From assembly GCA_039198065.1 (NCBI GenBank), contig JBCCTU010000002.1, positions 62,001 through 126,000 of the forward strand: a DNA stretch of 64,000 bases. Reading direction: 5' to 3'. The notes under the pieces were generated by a model. That model ran no database searches. It was not told the origin of the DNA and was given only the letters and a program-made list of their open reading frames with translations. A program made the translations under genes and the position numbers. Below, piece after piece: positions 53,673 through 62,000 of this stretch (position 1 is its first letter; each line of letters begins with the position of its first letter). Source of the stretch: CALHVX01 sp039198065. Its GTDB lineage: Bacteria; Pseudomonadota; Gammaproteobacteria; Pseudomonadales; Azotimanducaceae.

Positions 53673-54008
53673 TCAGCCGTGCGGCGGGTGCGGCCCGGCC
53701 TGCCGGGGGGAGTCTTTCGCCTTAACGTCGGAGTCGTTGGAGTCTTGCGGTGACTCCATCGGCGGTTGCTTTGCTTTCGCGTCCGTAGCGGTCGCTTTGC
53801 CGTTCGTCTGGAGCTCAGAGTCCGTTGCCGCGCCTTGCCCGTCGCGTTGATCCTCGGCGGCATTGGCTCGTAGCGGCAGGCTAATGGCGCCGGTTAACAT
53901 CAGTGCGACCAGGAGCGTCATACGAGATGGATCGCGCTGGTACCGTCCGCGAGGGAATCGCTGGACCTGGAAACGCTGAAGTTGAAAACGCTGTAGTCGG
54001 AAACGCAT
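53673..54008 (-). CDS. Small secreted/periplasmic hypothetical protein with repeat leader
   Basis: Up to 111 residues from the ATG at 54008. The first 20 residues are RFQLQ-type pentapeptides from a 15-bp repeat, then a signal-peptide-like stretch (MTLLVALMLTGAISLPLRANAAE, quoted in part) and a hydrophilic, Asp/Lys/Gln-rich disordered tail. A TATAAT at 54015-54020 on the minus strand sits just upstream of ATG 54008, so translation could instead begin at ATG 53921 (82 residues), giving a plain signal peptide. No homologue recognised. Confidence 0.45.
   Translation of the reverse strand: MRFRLQRFQLQRFQVQRFPRGRYQRDPSRMTLLVALMLTGAISLPLRANAAEDQRDGQGAATDSELQTNGKATATDAKAKQPPMESPQDSNDSDVKAKDSPRQAGPHPPHG
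53959..54003. repeat. 15-bp tandem repeat (RFQLQ units)
   Basis: Three units, CGCTGGACCTGGAAA (53959), CGCTGAAGTTGAAAA (53974) and CGCTGTAGTCGGAAA (53989), encode FQVQR/FQLQR/FRLQR pentapeptides on the minus strand; a fourth degenerate unit precedes them. Confidence 0.75.
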
Positions 54009-54140
54009 CAGCCGATTATAGAAGTGAGTCGCGGCGCGTGCGTGCCACCGTCGCCGTTGATCGGTCACGAGTTTGTCAACTTTGTGGGCCGTCCAGGTCG
54101 GCCGCTCAGCTGACCCGCCGATGCGAGATGAGCAACGTTC

Positions 54141-55562
54141 ATGGCAGCCACATCAGTCTCTAGCAATCGGAGCGATCCGAGCGACGGCGCAACCCGCGCC
54201 GAGTGGCGCGCGCTGCTCAGCCTAGGATGGCCGATGATGCTGACCCAGCTGTTCATCATGGCCACGGGGTTTCTCGACACCCTCATGGCCGGACGCTACG
54301 GCACCATAGACCTCGCTGGCGTAACGTTGGCTAATAATCTTATGTGGCCGGCGTTTTTCCTGCTCACAGGTATGACTATGGCGATCACGCCGGTGGTTGC
54401 ACAGCTCCGAGGACGGGGTGACCTGTTGGAGGGCGGCGTTATGGTTCGCCAGGCCCTTTGGCTGACGGCCGTTGCCGCAGCCTGTCTGGTGCTTGTGTTG
54501 CGCAGCGGTCCGGCCCTCTACGCCCGGGTGGCGGGGCTTGATTCGGCCGCTGTGGCGGTGGCCAGCGAATATCTATGCGCGGTGTCCTGGGGGGTGCCTG
54601 CCGTTGTGCTCTACGTCAGTCTGCGGCAGGTGTGTGAGGGCTTGGGCAAAACCCTGCCACCGATGCTCATCGCCGGCGCGGTCGTTCCGGTGAATGGCGT
54701 TCTCAACTACGCCTGGATCAACGGTCTATGGGGTTTTCCGGAACTCGGCGGCGCGGGCTGTGGCTACGCGACCGCCGTGGTCTTCTGGCTCGAGCTGCTG
54801 TTGATGCTGTACTTCGTTCGTCAGCCGTTTTTTCGCGAGCTTCAAACCTTTGTCCGTTTCAGCGCCCCGGACCCGGTCAGACTTGCCGAGCTGCTGCGCG
54901 TGGGGGTTCCCATCGGCTTGATGGTGTTCATGGAGGTGGCCGTGTTTTCGCTCTTGAGCGTTGCCGTAGGTCGGCTCGGTACCACGGATCTCGGAGCCCA
55001 CAGTATTGTCGGGAACATCAACTGGCTCACTTATGTGCTGCCTATGGGGCTCGGTGGAGCCGCGGGAATACGCGTCGGCTTCTTCGTTGGCGCCGATCAG
55101 CCCGCCGCGGCGCGGGCTTCCGGACGTACGGCCATGTGGATGGCGCTTGGCTACGGCATTGTCGTGAGTGCGTTGCTCGTCGTCGGTAGGGGCTGGTTGA
55201 TCTCGATTTATACCAGCGATCCTTCCGTAACCCAGCTCGCCATGGGTCTCATTCTGTTCGTCGCTGTGTATCAGATCCTCGACGACATGAACGCCGTGGC
55301 CACCGGGTCGCTGCGTGGCTACAAAGACACACGGATGCCGATGATCTATGGCCTGATCGGTTTCTGGGTCGTTGCCGCGCCGCTCGCCGTCGCGTTTGGC
55401 GAGGGGTTGCTGGGTTTTCCAGAGCTCGGTGTCTACGGCTACTGGCTTGGCCTGACCGTCGGCATCTGCGGCGTCGCCACGGCCAACGTCCTTCGCCTGC
55501 TGCGTACGGGACAGCGTCTGGCGGCTGCTCCAGTCGCCCACAACCACGCCGCCGCGGCCTGA
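54141..55562 (+). CDS. MATE family multidrug/toxin exporter (NorM-like)
   Basis: 473-residue transporter with about 12 membrane helices in two MatE repeats. Visible family segments are LSLGWPMMLTQLFIMATGFLDTLMAG (quoted in part), LANNLMWPAFFLLTGMTMAITPVVAQ (quoted in part), VPIGLMVFMEVAVFSLLSVAVGRLGT (quoted in part) and YQILDDMNAVATGSLRGYKDT. NorM-type members export cationic drugs by Na+ or H+ antiport. Transcribed alone. Confidence 0.9.
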   Translation: MAATSVSSNRSDPSDGATRAEWRALLSLGWPMMLTQLFIMATGFLDTLMAGRYGTIDLAGVTLANNLMWPAFFLLTGMTMAITPVVAQLRGRGDLLEGGVMVRQALWLTAVAAACLVLVLRSGPALYARVAGLDSAAVAVASEYLCAVSWGVPAVVLYVSLRQVCEGLGKTLPPMLIAGAVVPVNGVLNYAWINGLWGFPELGGAGCGYATAVVFWLELLLMLYFVRQPFFRELQTFVRFSAPDPVRLAELLRVGVPIGLMVFMEVAVFSLLSVAVGRLGTTDLGAHSIVGNINWLTYVLPMGLGGAAGIRVGFFVGADQPAAARASGRTAMWMALGYGIVVSALLVVGRGWLISIYTSDPSVTQLAMGLILFVAVYQILDDMNAVATGSLRGYKDTRMPMIYGLIGFWVVAAPLAVAFGEGLLGFPELGVYGYWLGLTVGICGVATANVLRLLRTGQRLAAAPVAHNHAAAA

Positions 55563-55865
55563 TCGACCGGTACGCGACCTGGGTCACAGCCGGGTGCTCG
55601 GGGTCGGACCGGTCTCTTGGCAAAATTTTAACAGTGTGCAAATATTCACGCTTTAGGAGCAGGTAGCCTGCGGATCTCCGCTTGTGAACTTGGGGCTCTG
55701 GGCTGGATTTTCGAGACTGTGCGCTACCGTCGCTCGGGGATGCTTGCTTAGGGGATTCCACGTCCCGCGACCGGTGCATGATTGGGGTATGGTTTGCCGC
55801 GATCAGCGCCCACGCCCTGGCGGGTCGGTAGGCGTGGCATAGCGAGATAACAAGGAACAATAACG
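55563..55865 (+). promoter_or_regulatory. 303-base upstream region of the ferredoxin-P450 pair
   Basis: It contains a plausible sigma-70 promoter: -35 TTGGCA (55617-55622), 17-bp spacer, -10 AAATAT (55640-55645). The remaining about 210 bases to the ferredoxin ATG include a small hairpin GCAGG/CCTGC (55659-55671) and no gene. An alkane- or fatty-acid-responsive operator may lie here, but I see no clear palindrome. Confidence 0.45.
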
Positions 55866-56186
55866 ATGCCTAAGGTAATTTTCGTAGAGCACGACGGCAC
55901 CGAACATCCAGTGGATGCAGAGGCTGGAAAGTCTCTGATGAGTGCGGCCATCGACAATCTGGTCCCGGGTATTGATGCCGACTGCGGTGGCGAATGCTCC
56001 TGTGCAACCTGTCACGTCATGGTCCGGGAGACGTGGATGGACACCGTAGGCAAGCCCGATGACCGGGAAGAGGCAATGCTGGACCTCAACCCCGAACGCA
56101 AAGACAACTCCCGGCTGTCTTGCCAGATTCCCGTCAGCGACGCGCTCGAGGGCCTGGTCGTCGACGTACCCGAATTCCAGATGTAG
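55866..56186 (+). CDS. [2Fe-2S] adrenodoxin-type ferredoxin (P450 partner)
   Basis: 106-residue electron carrier. Cluster ligands follow the adrenodoxin pattern C-x5-C-x2-C with a distant fourth: Cys40, Cys46, Cys49 and Cys86 (DADCGGECSCATCH and RLSCQIPV). An extra Cys44 lies within the first spacing. It sits 60 bases upstream of the CYP153-type P450 and is very probably its electron donor. A ferredoxin reductase is not in the window. Confidence 0.93.
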   Translation: MPKVIFVEHDGTEHPVDAEAGKSLMSAAIDNLVPGIDADCGGECSCATCHVMVRETWMDTVGKPDDREEAMLDLNPERKDNSRLSCQIPVSDALEGLVVDVPEFQM

Positions 56187-56246
56187 CGCTGAATTTTCTA
56201 GCCACCACTCAGGTGCCTGGACCCGAACTCTTGTCAGGAGACGAAC

Positions 56247-57545
56247 ATGAGCGAAGCGGTCGATACAAAAGCTGAACCCAATCTCGATCGATGGGATGAG
56301 ACCACGAACTTCAAACGCGAGTACGTACCCGAAGACGTCGCCTCGGTCGACCTTGAAGGCCTCGACCCTGCGCGACCCGAGGTGTTCGAACACGAAGCGA
56401 TGTTTCCGTACTTCGAGCGCCTGCGTAATGAGGCACCGGTACATTGGACCCCAGAGCCTGTAGCGGGCGTTGCACCCTATTGGTCGATCACGCGCTACGA
56501 CGACATCAAAGCGGTCGACCAGGATCACGAAACCTTCTCCTCGGAAACCGGCATCACGATTCAGGATGAGGACGAAGAGTTCCCGCTGCCGATGTTCATT
56601 GCCATGGACCCGCCGAAGCACGACGTGCAGCGCAAGACCGTTAGCCCGGTCGTCGGACCGCGTAACCTGGCGGCGATGGAACCCGTGATCCGCGAACGTG
56701 CCGGTTTGATTCTCGACGCGTTGCCGGTGGGCGAGGAGTTCGACTGGGTCGATCGCGTCTCCATCGAACAGACCACGCAAATGCTGGCGACCCTGTTTGA
56801 CTTTCCCTTTGAAGATCGCCGCAAGCTGACGCGCTGGTCCGACGTCGCTACAGCGGGTCCCGGGTCTGGCGTCGTCGACAGCGAAGAGCAGCGACGCGCC
56901 GAGCTTATGGAGTGTTTGCAGTACTTCACGGGCCTCTGGAACGAGCGCGTTAACCGCGAGCCCGGCAACGATCTGATCTCCATGCTCGCGCACGGCGAGA
57001 ACACCCGGAATATGGATCCGGTCGAGTACCTGGGCAATCTGGTGCTGTTGATCGTGGGCGGCAACGACACCACTCGAAACACGCTGTCCGGCAGCGTGGT
57101 GGCGCTGAATCGGTATCCGGAGCAGTTCGAGAAGCTGAAGGGCGATCACAGCCTGATCCCGAACATGGTCTCTGAGACGATCCGCTGGCAGACCCCGCTC
57201 GCGCACATGCGTCGACGCGCGACCCGCGACGTCGAAATGCACGGTCAGACGATCCGCAAGGGCGACAAAGTCGTCATGTGGTACGTCTCCGGCAACCGCG
57301 ATGAGCGGCAGTTCGACGATCCGAACGCGTACCTCATCGACCGCCCCAACGCCCGCGCGCACATGTCCTTTGGCTTCGGCCTGCACCGCTGCATGGGCAA
57401 TCGACTGGCGGAACTGCAGCTTCGTATCGTCTGGGAAGAGTTTTTCAAGCGTTTCAGCCACGTCGAAGTGGTTGGTAAGCCTGAAATTACCTACTCGTCG
57501 TTCGTTAAGGGCTATACGAACCTGCCCGTCGTACTCCACGCCTGA
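56247..57545 (+). CDS. CYP153-type cytochrome P450 (terminal alkane/fatty acid hydroxylase)
   Basis: 432-residue soluble class I P450. The I-helix GGNDTTRN (271-278), ExxR at 310-313, LAHMRRRAT and the haem loop FGFGLHRCMG (375-384, Cys382) are intact. GGNDTTRN, the PNMVSETIRWQTPLAHMRR stretch (quoted in part) and MGNRLAELQLRIVWEE match CYP153A enzymes, which hydroxylate medium-chain alkanes or fatty acids at the terminal carbon. Immediately after its ferredoxin. The aldehyde dehydrogenase and CoA-transferase about 5 kb away could serve downstream oxidation, but this is inference. Confidence 0.9.
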   Translation: MSEAVDTKAEPNLDRWDETTNFKREYVPEDVASVDLEGLDPARPEVFEHEAMFPYFERLRNEAPVHWTPEPVAGVAPYWSITRYDDIKAVDQDHETFSSETGITIQDEDEEFPLPMFIAMDPPKHDVQRKTVSPVVGPRNLAAMEPVIRERAGLILDALPVGEEFDWVDRVSIEQTTQMLATLFDFPFEDRRKLTRWSDVATAGPGSGVVDSEEQRRAELMECLQYFTGLWNERVNREPGNDLISMLAHGENTRNMDPVEYLGNLVLLIVGGNDTTRNTLSGSVVALNRYPEQFEKLKGDHSLIPNMVSETIRWQTPLAHMRRRATRDVEMHGQTIRKGDKVVMWYVSGNRDERQFDDPNAYLIDRPNARAHMSFGFGLHRCMGNRLAELQLRIVWEEFFKRFSHVEVVGKPEITYSSFVKGYTNLPVVLHA

Positions 57546-57565
57546 GGACAGGCGCAGCCTTCCTG

Positions 57566-57589
57566 AGCCCGCGGTTAGCACCGCGGGCT
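57566..57589. terminator. Hairpin between convergent CYP153 and ppc
   Basis: Perfect 10-bp stem AGCCCGCGGT/ACCGCGGGCT with a TAGC loop and no T run. Its place between two convergent gene ends suggests a bidirectional end structure. Confidence 0.65.
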
Positions 57590-57600
57590 ATGGGCAGCGT

Positions 57601-60267
57601 TCAACCCGTATTGCGCATGCCCGCAGCAACCCCCGCAATCGTCACCATGATGGCCTGCGCGAGCAGGTCATTGGGTGCTCCATGTTCTTCTTTGAGGCGC
57701 TGTCTCTGCAGCAACTCCGCCTGCAGTATGTTGAGCGGGTCCGTGTACACGTTGCGCAGTTGGATCGTCGTACGCAGCCAATCCTGACCTTCTAACAGCG
57801 CGTCTTTGCCGAGTAGTCTAAGTACCGTGCGCTGATCTTCCGCCAATTGCTCGCGGAGCTGTTGACCGATAGGTTGCAGCTCGGGTTCGACGAGCTGGTC
57901 GTCGTAGTATGCGGACAGCTCCGCGTCGGCTTTGGCAAAAACCATCTCAAGCATCGACAGCCGAGTTGCGAATAGTGGCCAGGCAGTAACCATGTCCTGC
58001 AAAGTGGCCCGACGGCCGTCGTGCTCTGCTTCCGCGAGTGCACGTCCAGCCCCTAGCCAGGCCGGCAGCATCAGCCGATTCTGCGACCAGGCGAAGATCC
58101 ATGGAATCGCGCGCAGACTCTCGATGCCGCCGCTGCCGCGGCGACGCGCGGGGCGGGATCCGAGGGGCAGGGTCGCCAGTTCCTGCTCGGGCGTCGCCTG
58201 ACGGAAGTAATCGACAAATCGTTCGTCGTCGCGGATCCAGGACCGGTAGTGGCCGCAGGCTGCCGCAGCAAGTGCATCCATGGTCGTGCGCCATTCCGGC
58301 TCGGGGGCGCGAGGTGTGATCAAGTTGGCTTCGAGAATCGCGCTCGCGTAGAGGGCCAGGGTTTTCGTTGCGATCGCCGTGCTGCCGAACTTGGCCCGGA
58401 TCGTTTCTCCCTGTTCCGTAACCCGCAGGCCACTGCGAAGGCTACCTGGCGGTTGCGACAGCAGTGCATCGCGAGCTGGCAGGCCTCCGCGCCCGATGGT
58501 GCCGCCACGGCCGTGGAATAGCCTCACCTCGATGCCGTGCTCTGTCCCGAGCGCCAGCAGCGACTCCTGCGCCCGGTACTGAGCCCAGGCCGCGGCCAGC
58601 ATTCCCGCGTCCTTGGCGGAGTCGGAGTAACCGATCATCACCATCTGAAAGTTCTTGCAGTACTCGCGGTACCAGGCGAGTTCGAACAGCTCGGTCATGG
58701 CACTGGCTGCCCGCTCCAGATCGTCGAGGGTTTCAAACAACGGAGCGATCGGTAGCTTGTGCGTGCAGCCGGACTCTTTGAGCAACAGCAGGACCGCGAG
58801 CACATCCGAGGCGTGGTGAGCCATGGATATAACGTAGGCACCCAGCGCAGCCGGCGGGGTCTGCGCCACCACGCGGCAGGTGGCGAGGACCTCATTGGTG
58901 TCGTCATCACCGCGCCAGTTTGGGGGCAGAAGTGGGCGTCGGTTCGCGAGTTCTCGCAACAGAAACCGTTGCCGCTCGCTTTCATTCCACTGTTCGAAGT
59001 CACCAATGCCAAGCCAGCGGGTAATGTCTCCGAGAGCCGCGCTGTGGCGAGCGCTGTCCTGACGCAGATCCAATCGTAGCAGGTGAATACCAAAGCAACG
59101 TACGCGCCGGAGCAGGTCGAGGAGCGCGCCGTTTGCGATGGTGGCCATACCGCAGTCGATCAGCGAGCGATGGCAGAGTTCGAGTGGCTCGAGGATCTGT
59201 TCTACGCGCTGCAGCGCGAGCGACGGCACAGCGCTTGCGTCGTCGAGGGCGCGCTCGAGCTGCTTGAGCGAATCACGCAGCAGCTGTCGCAGTGTCCGGA
59301 GCACCACCCGGTAAGGTTCCGGAGCGTCGCCGGTCAGGGCCCGTAGTTCGTCACTGGCATCGACCATGGACAATTCTTCGAGCAGCTCGCCGACATCCCG
59401 CAGGTACAGGTCGGCCGCTTTCCAGCGCGCCAGTAGCAGAACCCGTTGGCTCACCTCGGCGGTGACATTGGGGTTGCCGTCGCGATCGCCGCCCATCCAG
59501 CTGGCAAAGCGCACGGGTGCTGCATCGATCGGCAACTCCGCCTGGCCGTTACCGGCAAGGGTACGGTTCAAACGCCGCAGGAAATCCGGCACCGCATGCC
59601 AGAGGGCTTCTTCGACAACGGCGAAGCCCCAGGTCGCCTCGTCCACGGGCGTTGGCTTGTTGCGGCGGAAGTCTTCGCCGTACCAAATCTGTGCGATGAG
59701 TTCGCGCAGACGCTGCTCAAGGAGCTGCCGCTCTTCTTCCGTGTGTCCCGATAGCTCGAGCTCAGCAAGGCAGGCGGCAATGCGCCGGTGCTTGTGGATG
59801 AGCGTCCGGCGGGTGATCTCCGTGGGATGTGCCGTCAGCACCAGCTCGATGTTGAGTTCCGCGATGCAGCGGTCCACGCCCTGCGCGGCCACGCCGGCGT
59901 CAGCTAGGCGGTCGAGGGTCGATTCGAGCGTACTCCGCGCCGAGTAGCTGGCGTCCATTTCTCTGGAGACGGCGTGCCGTTCCTCGGCGATGTTCGCCAG
60001 ATTTAGAAACTGACTGAAGGCGCGCGCGACGGGAATAAGCTCGGCATCAGAAAGACCCCGGAGCAGGGTCAGCAGTTCGGTTTGGGCATCGGTATCGTTG
60101 GCCCGGGCCGCACGGGAAAGTTTGCGAATGGATTCGATGAGCTCAAGGAACGGAGCGCCTTCGGCGGCGGCGATGGTGTCACCGAGGAGGCGCCCGAGGT
60201 GACTCACATTTTTTCTTAGCGATGCGTAGTCGTCGGTGGACGGCGTTATGGGGGGGGCATCGCGCAC
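57601..60267 (-). CDS. ppc: Phosphoenolpyruvate carboxylase
   Basis: 888-residue enzyme fixing bicarbonate onto PEP to make oxaloacetate, an anaplerotic step. Catalytic segments are LVLTAHPTEITRRTL (His), MGGDRDGNPNVTAE, GYSDSAKDAG, FHGRGGTIGRGG and the C-terminal MRNTG (the family ends in MRNTG). The frame also offers a TTG at 60306, but the GTG at 60267 has GAGG 7 bases upstream and fits the family N-terminus. Confidence 0.95.
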   Translation of the reverse strand: MRDAPPITPSTDDYASLRKNVSHLGRLLGDTIAAAEGAPFLELIESIRKLSRAARANDTDAQTELLTLLRGLSDAELIPVARAFSQFLNLANIAEERHAVSREMDASYSARSTLESTLDRLADAGVAAQGVDRCIAELNIELVLTAHPTEITRRTLIHKHRRIAACLAELELSGHTEEERQLLEQRLRELIAQIWYGEDFRRNKPTPVDEATWGFAVVEEALWHAVPDFLRRLNRTLAGNGQAELPIDAAPVRFASWMGGDRDGNPNVTAEVSQRVLLLARWKAADLYLRDVGELLEELSMVDASDELRALTGDAPEPYRVVLRTLRQLLRDSLKQLERALDDASAVPSLALQRVEQILEPLELCHRSLIDCGMATIANGALLDLLRRVRCFGIHLLRLDLRQDSARHSAALGDITRWLGIGDFEQWNESERQRFLLRELANRRPLLPPNWRGDDDTNEVLATCRVVAQTPPAALGAYVISMAHHASDVLAVLLLLKESGCTHKLPIAPLFETLDDLERAASAMTELFELAWYREYCKNFQMVMIGYSDSAKDAGMLAAAWAQYRAQESLLALGTEHGIEVRLFHGRGGTIGRGGLPARDALLSQPPGSLRSGLRVTEQGETIRAKFGSTAIATKTLALYASAILEANLITPRAPEPEWRTTMDALAAAACGHYRSWIRDDERFVDYFRQATPEQELATLPLGSRPARRRGSGGIESLRAIPWIFAWSQNRLMLPAWLGAGRALAEAEHDGRRATLQDMVTAWPLFATRLSMLEMVFAKADAELSAYYDDQLVEPELQPIGQQLREQLAEDQRTVLRLLGKDALLEGQDWLRTTIQLRNVYTDPLNILQAELLQRQRLKEEHGAPNDLLAQAIMVTIAGVAAGMRNTG

Positions 60268-60425
60268 GCGTGGACCTCGATGATTGCGCTGGTTCGACCG
60301 ATCCAAGCGTGCGCGTTGGGTGCGCTGAGCGCAAACCCAGCGTCGCTAAACGAGTATCGGGCGTCACAGGCTGCCCGCGCGGGGGCGCGCGGCGCGGTGG
60401 TGCTGCAGTCCGTGACGGCCGGCGA

Positions 60426-61193
60426 CTAGGCGATCGCTAAAGGCGAGCCGGTTTCCAGCAATGTCTTTAGTCCGGCAGCGATTTTCGCCCAGCCCTCACG
60501 TACACCGGCCTGCTCTGCCGCTTCTCCGAAGTGGAGGATCGTTAGCTTGCAACTCTCACCCTGGTGTTCGATCTCGTAGACGTTGCGAGTCGTTGCAGCG
60601 TTTGGTCCAGCCCAGGCCGGGATGAAGGTCATTTCCAATCGCTTGCCGGGGTCTACGGAGACGATCTCCCCCTTAAGCATGATGGAGCCGTCCGCGCTCT
60701 CGTAGCGATAGCCTGTACCGGGTTCGAGCGACGTTTTGAGCGTCGTGCCGAAGTAGTACTGGGGTGTGAACGCGCCATCCGTAAGCGCGTCCCAGAGGGC
60801 ACTGGGCGTGGTGCGAATGTAGGTTTCAAGAACGAAGCTGGGCTTTTCGTCCATCGGCTGGGACGTAGGATTCTGGGGCATAGAGGCTCCTTCCAGCTGA
60901 CGCTTGGCATCAACGACGGCGCGCGTCAGCGGTTTTCGAGTTAGCGGTTCGATCCAGCGGTCCATCACTTCCTGCAACGGGACTGCGTTGAGGTAGTGAT
61001 ACTTGTAGCGACCGACTGGGCGCACAATCACCAGCGAAGCTGCCTCCAGCAGCTTGAGATGTTTCATCACCGCAAAGCGTGTCAGCCCGGTTGTACCCAC
61101 GAGATCGGTCAACGATTGACCGTCTTTGCGGTGCAGTTCATCGAGCAGGGCCCGTCGGGTTGGGTCGTTCAGCGCTTTGAAGAGTGCATCCAT
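60426..61193 (-). CDS. ArsR-type winged-helix regulator fused to an AHSA1/SRPBCC domain
   Basis: 255-residue fusion. Residues 1-100 are an ArsR-family winged helix (FKALNDPTRRALLDEL, then the recognition helix LTRFAVMKHLKLLEAA). No metal-binding Cys pair is seen. Residues about 117-255 are an AHSA1/START-like ligand-binding domain (FVLETYIRTTPSALWDALTD quoted in part, GWAKIAAGLKTLLETG). ArsR-SRPBCC fusions are known but their ligands are mostly not; a hydrophobic small molecule is a reasonable guess. The promoter carries a perfect palindrome in the -35/-10 spacer, indicating autorepression. Confidence 0.88.
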   Translation of the reverse strand: MDALFKALNDPTRRALLDELHRKDGQSLTDLVGTTGLTRFAVMKHLKLLEAASLVIVRPVGRYKYHYLNAVPLQEVMDRWIEPLTRKPLTRAVVDAKRQLEGASMPQNPTSQPMDEKPSFVLETYIRTTPSALWDALTDGAFTPQYYFGTTLKTSLEPGTGYRYESADGSIMLKGEIVSVDPGKRLEMTFIPAWAGPNAATTRNVYEIEHQGESCKLTILHFGEAAEQAGVREGWAKIAAGLKTLLETGSPLAIA

Positions 61194-61216
61194 CGCTATG
61201 TGATCCGAGCCCTTGT

Positions 61217-61246
61217 TTTATATGTGACTATATAGTCACGTGTCAA
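61217..61246 (-). promoter_or_regulatory. Promoter of the ArsR-AHSA1 gene
   Basis: On the minus strand: -35 TTGACA (61246-61241), a 17-bp spacer and -10 ATATAA/TATAAA (61223-61217). This is close to consensus sigma-70 and about 20 bases upstream of the gene start. Confidence 0.82.
61224..61239. promoter_or_regulatory. Palindromic operator within the promoter spacer
   Basis: GTGACTATATAGTCAC is a perfect 16-bp palindrome filling the spacer between the -35 and -10 elements. A weaker copy (GTGTCAATATGGTCAC, 61240-61255) lies next to it over the -35. This is the expected geometry for an ArsR-type repressor binding its own promoter. Confidence 0.8.
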
Positions 61247-61408
61247 TATGGTCACACTTTATGCCGGCTGCCCGACGGCTCTTTTCCCGGTCCTAGCAAG
61301 GGCTAAAGCGCCGCTGTCACCCCGGGTTGCGGACCCTCTGTCATCGGCACCCAGCGCGGCATCGCCTAAGATGCGCTTGCTCGTCCATCCATTAACCGGA
61401 GCCGATTC

Positions 61409-61987
61409 ATGTCCAACGCTGCCATCACCGAGCTTGCGGCGCTCCTCGAACGTCGTCGCAGTCCCTATGAATTCGATCCGACGCGGCCGGTTGCTGACAC
61501 CGATGTCCGTGCCCTGTTCGACGCGGCGCGATCGATTATGTCTTCCTACAATGCTCAGCCCTGGCGCTACATCGTCGCTAACCGAGCGCAGGATGCCGAG
61601 CTCTGGCAGCGGGTGCTGGAGGTACTGGTACCGGGAAACCAAGCCTGGGCCCGCTTTGCTCCGGTGCTCGCGCTGGGCCTGTACGTGCCCGAGTTCGAGT
61701 ACAACGGTAAACCGAACAAAGCAGCACAACACGACCTCGGTGCGGCATCGGCTGTGCTGACACTGGCAGCAACGGCGCGGGACCTCGCGGTTCATCAGAT
61801 GATTGGGATCGACGTCGACGCAGCTCGGGATGCCTTCGGTCTTGAGGGAAGGGCCGAGCCATTCACGGCACTTGCGATCGGTTACGCGGGACTCAATGCG
61901 GAACTTAGCGACGACCTTCGAGCGCGGGACGAGGCCGAGAAGCCGCGAAAAGCCCTCGACGAGCTGATTCTTGAAGGCAGCCTATAG
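61409..61987 (+). CDS. Nitroreductase family protein
   Basis: 192-residue FMN-dependent oxidoreductase of the nitroreductase fold. The N-terminal LLERRRSPYEFDP and SSYNAQPWRYIVA segments bind FMN, and the DLGAASAVLTLAATARDLAVHQMIG region (quoted in part) is the family's second conserved block. It is divergent from the ArsR-AHSA1 gene, with the palindromic operator between them, so it may belong to the same regulon. Substrate unknown. Confidence 0.87.
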   Translation: MSNAAITELAALLERRRSPYEFDPTRPVADTDVRALFDAARSIMSSYNAQPWRYIVANRAQDAELWQRVLEVLVPGNQAWARFAPVLALGLYVPEFEYNGKPNKAAQHDLGAASAVLTLAATARDLAVHQMIGIDVDAARDAFGLEGRAEPFTALAIGYAGLNAELSDDLRARDEAEKPRKALDELILEGSL

Positions 61988-62000
61988 CTGCTGCAGCCAA

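Noticed and set aside
55803..57581. 592-codon minus-strand frame covering the ferredoxin and P450 genes
   Set aside because: It is a GC-bias shadow: the plus-strand genes have unmistakable family motifs and the antisense product matches nothing I recognise.
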